Position numbers and translations under genes: made by a program
Notes under the pieces: model-generated
Told to the model about the DNA's origin: nothing
What the model saw: the letters and a program-made list of their open reading frames with translations, nothing else
Databases searched by the model: none
NCBI GenBank assembly: GCA_021850745.1
Contig: JAJZKX010000160.1
Coordinates: 1 to 5,194, forward strand
Length of the DNA: 5,194 nt
From: Thermoplasmata archaeon
GTDB lineage: Archaea; Thermoplasmatota; Thermoplasmata; Thermoplasmatales; Thermoplasmataceae
Reading direction: 5' to 3'
Part shown: piece after piece, positions 1-5,194 of the stretch
How positions within the stretch are numbered: position 1 is the stretch's first letter
Layout: the number at the start of each line of letters is the position of its first letter

Positions 1-51
1 TAGAGCCGGTAAGAGTTTGCCCATACGGGGAATACATTAACAAGGATGTAC

Positions 52-62
52 AAATTATTTTT
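52..62 (-). promoter_or_regulatory. Possible TATA-like element for a gene running off the left edge
   Basis: AAAAATAATTT on the minus strand follows the lipid-kinase stop by 5 bases. Two minus-strand ATG codons lie downstream, ending at positions 35 and 22, and both frames stay open to the window edge (the second reads MGKLLPAL). Spacing from the element to the second ATG (about 33 bases) would allow a nearly leaderless start. No T-rich terminator is seen after the kinase gene, so read-through into such a gene is also possible. Too little sequence remains to decide. Confidence 0.2.
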
Positions 63-67
63 GCAGG

Positions 68-931
68 TCAGGATATTAACCTGATGGCATCTCTTTCAAC
101 ACCCACTTCAATGGGAAGGTTGCCAAAGTTCTCACCGTCGATCTCAATCGGAGCTTCACCGTCTATCTTCATGGCGGATGTGCGCATCGAAGTTACGACC
201 TTGTCATTGACGTGTGACCCATCCCTGAGTTTCCGCAATTTGGCAAGGAGCTGGATTCTCCCGGCGCCATGAACTATATGCACATCAAGGAGGCCATCAC
301 TCAGCTCCGCACTAGGTGCAGCAAGCATTCCTCCTCCAAAGTATTTGCCGTTTGCAATAATCATCTCGGCTACACTGATTGATTCAGTTCCGTTTTCATG
401 GGTTATGCTGACCGGGTAGGGGCGGTATGAAGGCACTGAAGCCAGGACAGCAGAAGTGAATGAACTGCCATCATGGATTTTCTTCCTGGAATTTACCCTC
501 CTCATAACCTGTGCTCCGAAGCCCACTTCAAGAATGTTCAGGAAATACCTGTTTTCACCATTTCTTGCAATCCTTCCTAAGTCAATGGTTCTGCTGGTCC
601 CCTTTCTTATTGCTTCAACCACTGCGGGCAGGTCCCTCAATTCAGTGGACTTGACAAAATCAGAGCCGGTGCCCGCTGAAACGGGAACCAGTATGATTTC
701 AGAGCCTGCAATGGCCTGCACTATCTCGTTAAGGGTACCATCGCCGCCTACGCATACCAGGTGGGTGAACCCATTTTCTAACGCATTCCTGGCCAGTTCA
801 GTGGCATTTCCGGGGCCGGTAGTGAGCTGGAATTCAAGATCAAAGCCCTCAAACTGTTTCAGCACTGATCGGTATATTTCACCTGCATACCCTCCTCCAG
901 CAATAGGATTCACAATAGCGAAGATCCTCAA
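68..931 (-). CDS. YegS/diacylglycerol-kinase-like lipid kinase
   Basis: Predicted ATP-dependent lipid kinase of the DAGK catalytic-domain family (YegS, DgkB), which transfers phosphate to the free hydroxyl of diacylglycerol-like lipids at the cytoplasmic membrane face. Visible motifs are NPIAGGG (8-14), the nucleotide-binding GGDGTLNE (62-69), GTGSDF (87-92, where many bacterial members have GTGND), NGKYFGGGM (194-202), SDGLLDV (211-217) carrying the family's conserved acidic residue, and IDGE (264-267). At 287 residues it is full length for the family. The start is TTG: reading back in frame, a stop occurs 7 codons upstream with no ATG or GTG between, and the protein then opens directly with the first beta strand and NPIAGGG motif. 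TTG overlaps the upstream gene's TGA as TTGA. It is third in an operon with AGPS-like and GlpA-like genes, which points to a glycerolipid or ether-lipid alcohol substrate. In an archaeon the substrate could be an archaeol-type diether or an alkylglycerol; this is inference. Sphingosine or undecaprenol kinases are family alternatives. Confidence 0.9.
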   Translation of the reverse strand: MRIFAIVNPIAGGGYAGEIYRSVLKQFEGFDLEFQLTTGPGNATELARNALENGFTHLVCVGGDGTLNEIVQAIAGSEIILVPVSAGTGSDFVKSTELRDLPAVVEAIRKGTSRTIDLGRIARNGENRYFLNILEVGFGAQVMRRVNSRKKIHDGSSFTSAVLASVPSYRPYPVSITHENGTESISVAEMIIANGKYFGGGMLAAPSAELSDGLLDVHIVHGAGRIQLLAKLRKLRDGSHVNDKVVTSMRTSAMKIDGEAPIEIDGENFGNLPIEVGVERDAIRLIS

Positions 932-2286
932 CCTTTCACCATTCCAGTTTCAAGGGCCTTCTGCATAACCACAGGTTCAATGGATTTTCCCATGTCAAGG
1001 CTGTATATCCTTGCTGCTTCCCTTCTTCTCATGATGTCTTCCGTGTAGATGGGGCATTCATGGTATATTTCGTATTCAACCCTTTGGGCAAGGTCCAGTT
1101 CAGGCCTCTTGTACTCTATCACAGGTAAGCCCTTCACTTTCACAGGTTTTCCAATGATTACAGAGACCCTGAGGGCAGTATCCCTGGAGGCTGACCTGTA
1201 ATTCGTGATCTTTCCTCCAAGGATGCTCATAACCCTTCCCCTGAGGCGCAGTTCAAAGTCCCTCGTTACTGTTCCAGGATCTTTGCCTTCACCGAAAAGC
1301 GGGCGTATGCCGCAGTATGCAGTGATCACATCCTCCTGTGCCACGGATGGGAAGATCTGTGCCACACTTCTGACAATATAATCAACATCCTCTGGGTTAA
1401 CCGTGAAGTCATCCGGATCCCCGGTGAATGTATCCGTTGTTCCAATGTGAACCACTTCTCCCCTGGGAATTATGAACATCTGCCTCTTGTCTATATGTGA
1501 ACGGAATGCGATGGCATTCTTCACCGGCATCTTACTATAAGGGACAACCAGATGTACGCCTTTGCTCAGTTTCAGGCCCTGCTCCAGTTTCAGGTCGAGT
1601 TTTTCTGATAGGACGCCAGCCCATGGCCCTGCAGCATTGATGATCATGGATGCTTCTACAGTGAATTTCTCGCCGGTTGTATGATCCAGAAGGGTCACTT
1701 CGTTTTTCTGGTCTTCCAGGCTGAAATCAGTGGCTTCCACATAGTTAAGGCAGATGGCCCCGTGCATCTTTGCAGTTACGATGTTGGAAACCACAAGGAG
1801 CGAATCATCAGTGTATGAATCATGATACTGGAAATAACCCTGCACTGATTTTGGATAAAGTCCTTTGTTCTCAACGAATTTTGGTATGGAGATCTTGCCC
1901 GACAGCAAATTGTAAAGGAATAGCCCAAACTTCAGTGTTCCTCTCCTCCAGGAATACTGGTCAACAAGGATATGGAAATCCATGGGCTTCACGATACTGG
2001 TGTTTGCGGTTAAGTAATCCCTTTCCTTCAGGAGTCCCCTCACCTCAGTTATCTCGCCCTGTGCAAGGTACCGCAGGCCCCCATGTATAAGCTTTGAAGA
2101 GCCTGAACTGGTGCCAGAGGCGAAGTCCCCCTTTTCCACGAGGACCACGCTTATCCCGTTTGCTGCTAGAATGTTCGCAGCTCCTGCCCCCGTGATTCCG
2201 CCTCCCACAATGAGCACATCACATGGCTTTCCCCTTATCTTCCCGATGTCAACGGCCCTGGTCCTGTATGAAAATTCGTTTTCCAT
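928..2286 (-). CDS. FAD-dependent glycerol-3-phosphate dehydrogenase (GlpA/GlpD family)
   Basis: Oxidises sn-glycerol-3-phosphate to dihydroxyacetone phosphate with FAD, passing electrons to membrane quinones in characterised relatives. The Rossmann motif GGGITGAG is at 28-35 and the family signature GTSSGSSKLIHGGLRYL at 58-74. Arg72 and Tyr73 match E. coli GlpD Arg54 and Tyr55, which line the substrate pocket. Further motifs are INAAGPWA (216-223), KGVHLVVP (242-249), GTTDT (282-286), YCGIRPL (324-330, with Arg328 matching E. coli Arg317) and GGKITNYR (357-364). The pocket therefore looks intact. At 452 residues it is about 50 shorter than E. coli GlpD; the loss is in the C-terminal cap, reduced to about 60 residues but keeping an EDIMRRR helix (416-422). 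No iron-sulfur or BFD-type domain is present. The ATG directly abuts the TAA of the AGPS-like gene, with a GGAG 8 bases upstream. Its position between AGPS-like and lipid-kinase genes suggests it links G3P and DHAP pools for that pathway. No glycerol kinase or glycerol facilitator gene is visible in the window. Confidence 0.93.
   Translation of the reverse strand: MENEFSYRTRAVDIGKIRGKPCDVLIVGGGITGAGAANILAANGISVVLVEKGDFASGTSSGSSKLIHGGLRYLAQGEITEVRGLLKERDYLTANTSIVKPMDFHILVDQYSWRRGTLKFGLFLYNLLSGKISIPKFVENKGLYPKSVQGYFQYHDSYTDDSLLVVSNIVTAKMHGAICLNYVEATDFSLEDQKNEVTLLDHTTGEKFTVEASMIINAAGPWAGVLSEKLDLKLEQGLKLSKGVHLVVPYSKMPVKNAIAFRSHIDKRQMFIIPRGEVVHIGTTDTFTGDPDDFTVNPEDVDYIVRSVAQIFPSVAQEDVITAYCGIRPLFGEGKDPGTVTRDFELRLRGRVMSILGGKITNYRSASRDTALRVSVIIGKPVKVKGLPVIEYKRPELDLAQRVEYEIYHECPIYTEDIMRRREAARIYSLDMGKSIEPVVMQKALETGMVKG
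936..940 (-). promoter_or_regulatory. Shine-Dalgarno-like GGTGA before the TTG start of the lipid kinase
   Basis: GGTGA on the minus strand lies 4 bases before the TTG start, inside the last codons of the upstream dehydrogenase gene. GGTGA is complementary to the conserved 3' end of 16S rRNA. It supports TTG as the true start and translation coupled to the upstream gene. Confidence 0.5.
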
Positions 2287-3786
2287 TTACCTGTCTCCCC
2301 CAAAGAGTGGATCTGAATAGCCTTCCTGCACCTTAAGCAGGAACGGGTCTATGTATGGGGAAAAGAATCTCCCTTTTCCATGGTGGTGGGTTATTGAGCC
2401 GCCATTGGAAATGAAGGACCTTATGAGCCTGTCCCTGATCTCCTGAAGCAGATCCAGCTCATTGTCCCCCTTGAAAATGAACGTGAAATAAATGCAAGCC
2501 CCTTCCCTGTAGAGGTGGGACAGGTGGGCCATTATCTCTCCCTGGAAACCCCTTTCATCCCTGAATTCATAGAATGCTTTCCTGGCCTCTGAGTAAAGGT
2601 GCCATATCTTGTCCCATGAGGTGGAAGTCTCCAGGGTATCAGGAACTAATCCCGCCTTCCAGAGCATGTTCGCTAGCCCTGGCCTGGAATACCTTCCCTT
2701 TTCCCAAGCCTTTGCGGGCTGAGAGCCGGCAGACATCGAATACCCATGATCCGGCAGGGTTGCACGGTTATTGTTCACAATAATCAGTAGGCATCCCTTT
2801 GAATAACCCCTAATGGAGATATATCTCTTGAAGAGCCTGACGGCAGTTGAGTCTGCTGCACTGTTTAAGGCAAATTCTGTTTCAAGTTCATCTGAAAGCC
2901 TTGCAACAGCAGGAAACACTTTCATCCTGCTCAGGGCCAGTATTCCATCATAAAAAGAACGGTAAATCCTGGAGTCATAGTACCTGGTTTCAGGCGATGG
3001 AAAGGTTTTCAATGCGACTTCGGTGATCAACCCGTTCCTTCCATCGCTGCCCAAAGCCATTTCCTTGGGCTGCATCCCCACTGATTCCCTCGGTACCAGA
3101 TCATCCTGCAGGGTGCCTCGGGATGTTTCTATCCTGACACCTATAACCAGGTCTTCCATTCCGCCATAGTAGTTTGATTCCTGGCCAGTGGCCTTTGTTG
3201 AAACCCACCCGCCAACAGTGGAGTAAATGAATGATTCCGGGAAGTTCCCGAGGGTCATTCCCCTGCTGTTTGCTTCATTTTCAGCCTCAAGCCCAGTCAG
3301 GCCCGCACCCACAATTGCAAACCTGTTCCGCGGCTCGAATTTTCTGAAATTCTTTGTATCGATGCTTACAATCTTGCCTGTTCCTGAAAGGAGCAGCGAT
3401 CCTGATACTGAGGTTCCGCCACCAAATATTGTTGCCTTATATCCGTTATTCGCCAGTTCTGAAAGTATGGCCTGTACCCTTTCTTCATTCGGGTATACAA
3501 CGGCATCGACAATACGGACTATCTTATCATGCTTGGCCATCAGGATTTCCGGAGAGGATTTTCCAATAGAATGGCGGAACCTCTCTTCCACTGAGAATTC
3601 AACTTCATCTGCAGACAAAAAGCCAAGGAGTTCTTTCCTGAGGTCAGCTGGCGTTTCGGGAAAGTTCATTTCTGCCTGGCCATCCCAACTCTGGGAAAGA
3701 TTCCAGGAAAATCGGCTGGAAATGTATTCAACCTCCCGCTGGAAACCGCCCTCAACATCATGGCCATATAGAACCGGAACTCTCAT
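2287..3786 (-). CDS. AGPS-like FAD-linked oxidase (alkyldihydroxyacetonephosphate synthase family)
   Basis: Flavoprotein of the FAD_binding_4 (VAO/PCMH) fold, closest by motif to alkyl-DHAP synthase, which swaps the acyl chain of acyl-DHAP for a fatty alcohol to form the ether bond. The FAD loop FGGGTSVSG is at 121-129. STVGGWVSTKATG (189-201) followed by NYYGGMEDLV (205-214) is the AGPS form of the second FAD segment. DTLETSTSW (383-391), HLSHLYREGACIYFTF (421-436) and GGSITHHHGKGR (462-473) are AGPS hallmarks. Tyr433 and the triplet His467-469 match the catalytic Tyr578 and His615-617 of guinea-pig AGPS, and Arg296 matches Arg419. Oddities: the usual GSEGTLG is GSDGRNG (246-252), and the Arg normally about 13 residues before the LET motif appears to be Ala372. 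There is no signal peptide or membrane segment. At 499 residues it is of normal length for a prokaryotic member. It is the first gene of the operon; no Shine-Dalgarno precedes the ATG, consistent with a leaderless mRNA. Glycolate oxidase or D-lactate dehydrogenase is less likely given the His triplet. Actual substrate unknown. Confidence 0.88.
   Translation of the reverse strand: MRVPVLYGHDVEGGFQREVEYISSRFSWNLSQSWDGQAEMNFPETPADLRKELLGFLSADEVEFSVEERFRHSIGKSSPEILMAKHDKIVRIVDAVVYPNEERVQAILSELANNGYKATIFGGGTSVSGSLLLSGTGKIVSIDTKNFRKFEPRNRFAIVGAGLTGLEAENEANSRGMTLGNFPESFIYSTVGGWVSTKATGQESNYYGGMEDLVIGVRIETSRGTLQDDLVPRESVGMQPKEMALGSDGRNGLITEVALKTFPSPETRYYDSRIYRSFYDGILALSRMKVFPAVARLSDELETEFALNSAADSTAVRLFKRYISIRGYSKGCLLIIVNNNRATLPDHGYSMSAGSQPAKAWEKGRYSRPGLANMLWKAGLVPDTLETSTSWDKIWHLYSEARKAFYEFRDERGFQGEIMAHLSHLYREGACIYFTFIFKGDNELDLLQEIRDRLIRSFISNGGSITHHHGKGRFFSPYIDPFLLKVQEGYSDPLFGGDR
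2295..2298 (-). promoter_or_regulatory. Weak GGAG ribosome-binding site for the GlpA-like gene
   Basis: GGAG lies 8 bases before the ATG, within the final codons of the AGPS-like gene. The junction is TAA immediately followed by ATG, so termination and re-initiation by the same ribosome is an equally good explanation. Confidence 0.35.
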
Positions 3787-3809
3787 TAGAAAATAGATGC
3801 AATGGGCAA

Positions 3810-3817
3810 TAATAAAA
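3810..3817 (-). promoter_or_regulatory. TATA-like box of the AGPS-glpA-lipid kinase operon
   Basis: TTTTATTA on the minus strand is centred about 27 bases before the ATG of the AGPS-like gene, in the 65-base A/T-rich gap after the ABC permease gene. In archaea a TATA box centred near -26/-27 places transcription start at or beside this ATG, so the mRNA should be leaderless; this fits the absence of any purine-rich site before the ATG. The A-rich stretch just upstream could be the BRE. The box sits in a short imperfect dyad, CAAT-N6-ATTG (3807-3820), and a second copy of GCAAT lies at 3799-3803 beside the one at 3806-3810. A repressor site is possible but weakly supported. Confidence 0.5.
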
Positions 3818-3832
3818 TTGGTTTGTTATATT

Positions 3833-3841
3833 GAAAGAAAG
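3833..3841 (-). terminator. Possible pyrimidine-rich terminator after the ABC permease
   Basis: CTTTCTTTC on the minus strand starts about 10 bases after the permease stop codon. Archaeal termination often uses T-rich tracts without a hairpin. This tract is short and interrupted by C, so it is a weak candidate, supported mainly by lying between the permease and the next promoter. Confidence 0.25.
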
Positions 3842-3851
3842 TTATGGGAGG

Positions 3852-4946
3852 TCACTGCTCCTTCCAGTTGAACTTCAGCACGGTGAAGACGAATATCACA
3901 GCGGCCACCGCTATGCTCACTGCCAGATCGAGGGTAGCAGAACTGTAGTTGGAGTATATGGTCACGGAATTCAGCCCGTCTATGATATAGAACAGCGGGA
4001 GCACATGTGCAAAGCTCTGGAGCCAGGATGGCATGATTGCAATGGGGAAAAAGGTGCCTGAAAGAAACATCATGGGGAATGTTATGATATTGCCGATTAC
4101 AGAGGCGCTTTCCTCTGACCTGGAAACTGATCCCGCAAGTATTCCAAGTGAAGTGAACATGAAAACTCCCACGACGAGGAACGGTATTACAAGCAGCGAA
4201 ATGGAAAGTGTGGAGTGGAACAACAGGGTTCCCACAGCTATGATCATTATCGCTGAGAGGGCTGAAATGATGAGATACCAGATGAACTTGGAGAGGAACC
4301 ACTCAGATTTTGTTAGAGGAGTGAGGGAAAGCTGCCGGAATATCTTGTCCTTCTTGTATGAACTCACGATGTAGGTCATCGAAAACATTGGTGAAGTGAG
4401 TATTACCAGCCCAATGAGCCCTGGAATAAGGAAATCTATGTAGTTTGCAGCATGGGTAGTTACAGATGTGCTGGCTACGGAAACTGTCTGGTTGTTGTTG
4501 GCAAAGTGGCTGTTGAAGAGCTGCACTGTCACGGATATGGCCTGTTGTGCCACTGAACTGGTAGAAACTGCTGGATTGTTGTAATAAGTCAGAGAAATAT
4601 GCTGCCCCTGGCTATAGTCAGAGGTGAAGTTGGCAGGTATCAGAAGCGCTGCAGTAATTGAATGCTGCGAGATATAGGCCTGTATGTTTACATTGTCCGG
4701 GATCATGTGAATATCCACGAAATGTGTGGAATTGAGGGTCTCAATAAAGGTATTGGACATATTTCCCGATGTGTCCAGATTCTGCACGTAAAGGGGCACT
4801 GCCGAAGTAGTGCTACCGGAAAAGATGGAACCAAACAGTAGCATCAGGATAAGCGGGAAAATAAACACGAAGAAGATGGCAGTGGTGCTTCTCATATAAT
4901 TCCGGGAATAGATCTTTAAGTCAGCAACTATGTTCTTTAATTTCAT
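3852..4946 (-). CDS. ABC-2 type transporter permease (exporter)
   Basis: Membrane subunit of an ABC exporter of the ABC-2 superfamily (DrrB/YhgE-like topology). Predicted segments are TM1 at about 22-43, a large extracytoplasmic domain at about 44-168, then TM2 171-194, TM3 222-243, TM4 249-271, TM5 283-303 and TM6 340-358. The stretch between TM2 and TM3 (SSYKKDKIFRQLSLTPLTKSEW, in part 195-216) is the cytoplasmic coupling region typical of the family, where R-x-L-x-x-x-P-L precedes the next helix. The 364-residue length is normal. The ATG overlaps the TGA of the ATPase gene as ATGA, with a strong Shine-Dalgarno, so the two subunits are coupled in translation. No Lys or Arg occurs between Arg19 and Lys198, and the outer loops carry five N-x-S/T sites (Asn62, 72, 106, 152, 333). 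This suggests an acidic, glycosylating surface environment. The substrate cannot be deduced; drug, lipid or polysaccharide export are all possible. Confidence 0.9.
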   Translation of the reverse strand: MKLKNIVADLKIYSRNYMRSTTAIFFVFIFPLILMLLFGSIFSGSTTSAVPLYVQNLDTSGNMSNTFIETLNSTHFVDIHMIPDNVNIQAYISQHSITAALLIPANFTSDYSQGQHISLTYYNNPAVSTSSVAQQAISVTVQLFNSHFANNNQTVSVASTSVTTHAANYIDFLIPGLIGLVILTSPMFSMTYIVSSYKKDKIFRQLSLTPLTKSEWFLSKFIWYLIISALSAIMIIAVGTLLFHSTLSISLLVIPFLVVGVFMFTSLGILAGSVSRSEESASVIGNIITFPMMFLSGTFFPIAIMPSWLQSFAHVLPLFYIIDGLNSVTIYSNYSSATLDLAVSIAVAAVIFVFTVLKFNWKEQ

Positions 4947-5194
4947 TGGCTCTCCTCCTGCTCAGTGACTAGGTCAACAAATATGTCCTCAAGAGTATCC
5001 TCCTTGAGTGACAGGCTTGTGAGCTCAATGCGGCTTCTGTCTGCAAACTCCAGGACATCCATGACGTCCCTGTTGCTGTGCACCGTCACAGAAAGGCTGT
5101 CCCCTGATCTTGAGCACTCAAGGCCGAGCACTTCACTTAGATGCCTGAATAATTCTTCTGTGTACTGGACAATGAGCTTCCTGCCTTTTCCCAT
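4943..5194 (-). CDS. ABC transporter ATP-binding protein, C-terminal part (partial)
   Basis: Only the last 83 or so residues are in the window; the frame is open to the right edge. The visible part is the accessory region found after the nucleotide-binding domain of DrrA/CcmA-type exporter ATPases: a beta-alpha-beta module with an ELFRHLSEVLG helix, alternating strands, and the typical closing pattern TLEDIFVDLV followed by an acidic tail. Walker A, Walker B and the ABC signature would lie outside the window. The Met encoded at the very edge is followed by sequence that makes sense only as an internal part of such a protein, so it is not taken as the start. The gene overlaps the permease by 4 bases, which identifies the pair as subunits of one exporter. 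It hydrolyses ATP on the cytoplasmic side to drive transport. The family call rests on the C-terminal motif and on the neighbour. Confidence 0.8.
   Translation of the reverse strand: MGKGRKLIVQYTEELFRHLSEVLGLECSRSGDSLSVTVHSNRDVMDVLEFADRSRIELTSLSLKEDTLEDIFVDLVTEQEESQ
4954..4959 (-). promoter_or_regulatory. Strong Shine-Dalgarno AGGAGG for the ABC permease
   Basis: AGGAGG on the minus strand lies 7 bases before the permease ATG, inside the end of the ATPase gene. It fixes the permease start and supports efficient translation of the second cistron. Confidence 0.7.

Noticed and set aside
456..968. 170-codon plus-strand open frame opposite the lipid kinase
   Set aside because: It lies antisense to a gene with clear family motifs, and its Ser/Pro/Phe-rich translation shows no recognisable domain.
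3232..3254. GGGAA-GTTCCC-like palindrome in the AGPS-like gene as a regulatory hairpin
   Set aside because: It encodes part of a conserved FAD-binding segment and is short enough to occur by chance.
2287..3786. Naming the flavoprotein D-lactate dehydrogenase or glycolate oxidase (GlcD)
   Set aside because: Those share the FAD fold but lack the GGS-x-x-HHHG triplet and the ACIYFTF segment seen here, which are AGPS-type.
3227..3796. 189-codon plus-strand open frame opposite the AGPS-like gene
   Set aside because: Antisense to the FAD-binding domain with its conserved motifs. The translation is low-complexity Ser/Pro-rich and resembles no family, and its coordinates cover the operon promoter side only by chance.
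3826..4302. 158-codon minus-strand frame inside the permease gene
   Set aside because: An out-of-frame reading of the permease, rich in His, Cys and Arg with no membrane segments, and lacking its own start signals.
4033..4374. 113-codon plus-strand frame opposite the permease
   Set aside because: Antisense shadow of the membrane-coding region with no motifs or ribosome-binding site.
5192..5194. Met codon at the right edge as the start of a small 83-residue protein
   Set aside because: The sequence matches the C-terminal end of exporter ATPases, including the TLEDIF motif, and overlaps the permease as ATPase genes usually do. The gene simply continues past the edge.

Overview
All convincing genes in this window lie on the minus strand, so the window reads biologically from right to left. 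The organism is most likely an archaeon, and an acid-adapted one such as a Thermoplasmata member is a reasonable guess. The lipid operon has a TATA-like box placed so that its transcript would start at or next to the first ATG (leaderless). Internal genes use Shine-Dalgarno-like GGTGA and AGGAGG sites. The extracytoplasmic loop of the ABC permease has no Lys or Arg and is rich in Ser, Thr and Asn. The archaeal assignment is inferred; no rRNA or other marker gene is present.

Right part (3852-5194): the 3' end of an ABC transporter ATPase gene, running off the window edge, followed with a 4-base overlap by its ABC-2 type permease. This is a two-gene drug, lipid or polymer exporter whose substrate cannot be read from the sequence.

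Centre and left (68-3786): a tightly packed three-gene operon. First is a flavoprotein related to alkyl-dihydroxyacetonephosphate synthase (AGPS), then an FAD-dependent glycerol-3-phosphate dehydrogenase (GlpA/GlpD), then a YegS/diacylglycerol-kinase-like lipid kinase. The junctions are TAA|ATG with no gap and a TTGA overlap, so the three are probably made together. All three families act on glycerol-phosphate or glycerolipid chemistry. In bacteria and eukaryotes AGPS makes the ether bond of sn-glycerol-3-phosphate lipids. Archaea build ether lipids on sn-glycerol-1-phosphate with unrelated enzymes, so the operon has no obvious place in standard archaeal lipid synthesis. It is the most interesting content of the window: either a second, G3P/DHAP-based ether-lipid route or a salvage and breakdown route for glycerolipids.

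Left edge (1-67): short non-coding sequence after the kinase gene, with a weak TATA-like element that could serve a further minus-strand gene starting at the edge. I saw no tRNA, rRNA, CRISPR array, insertion sequence or long repeat.
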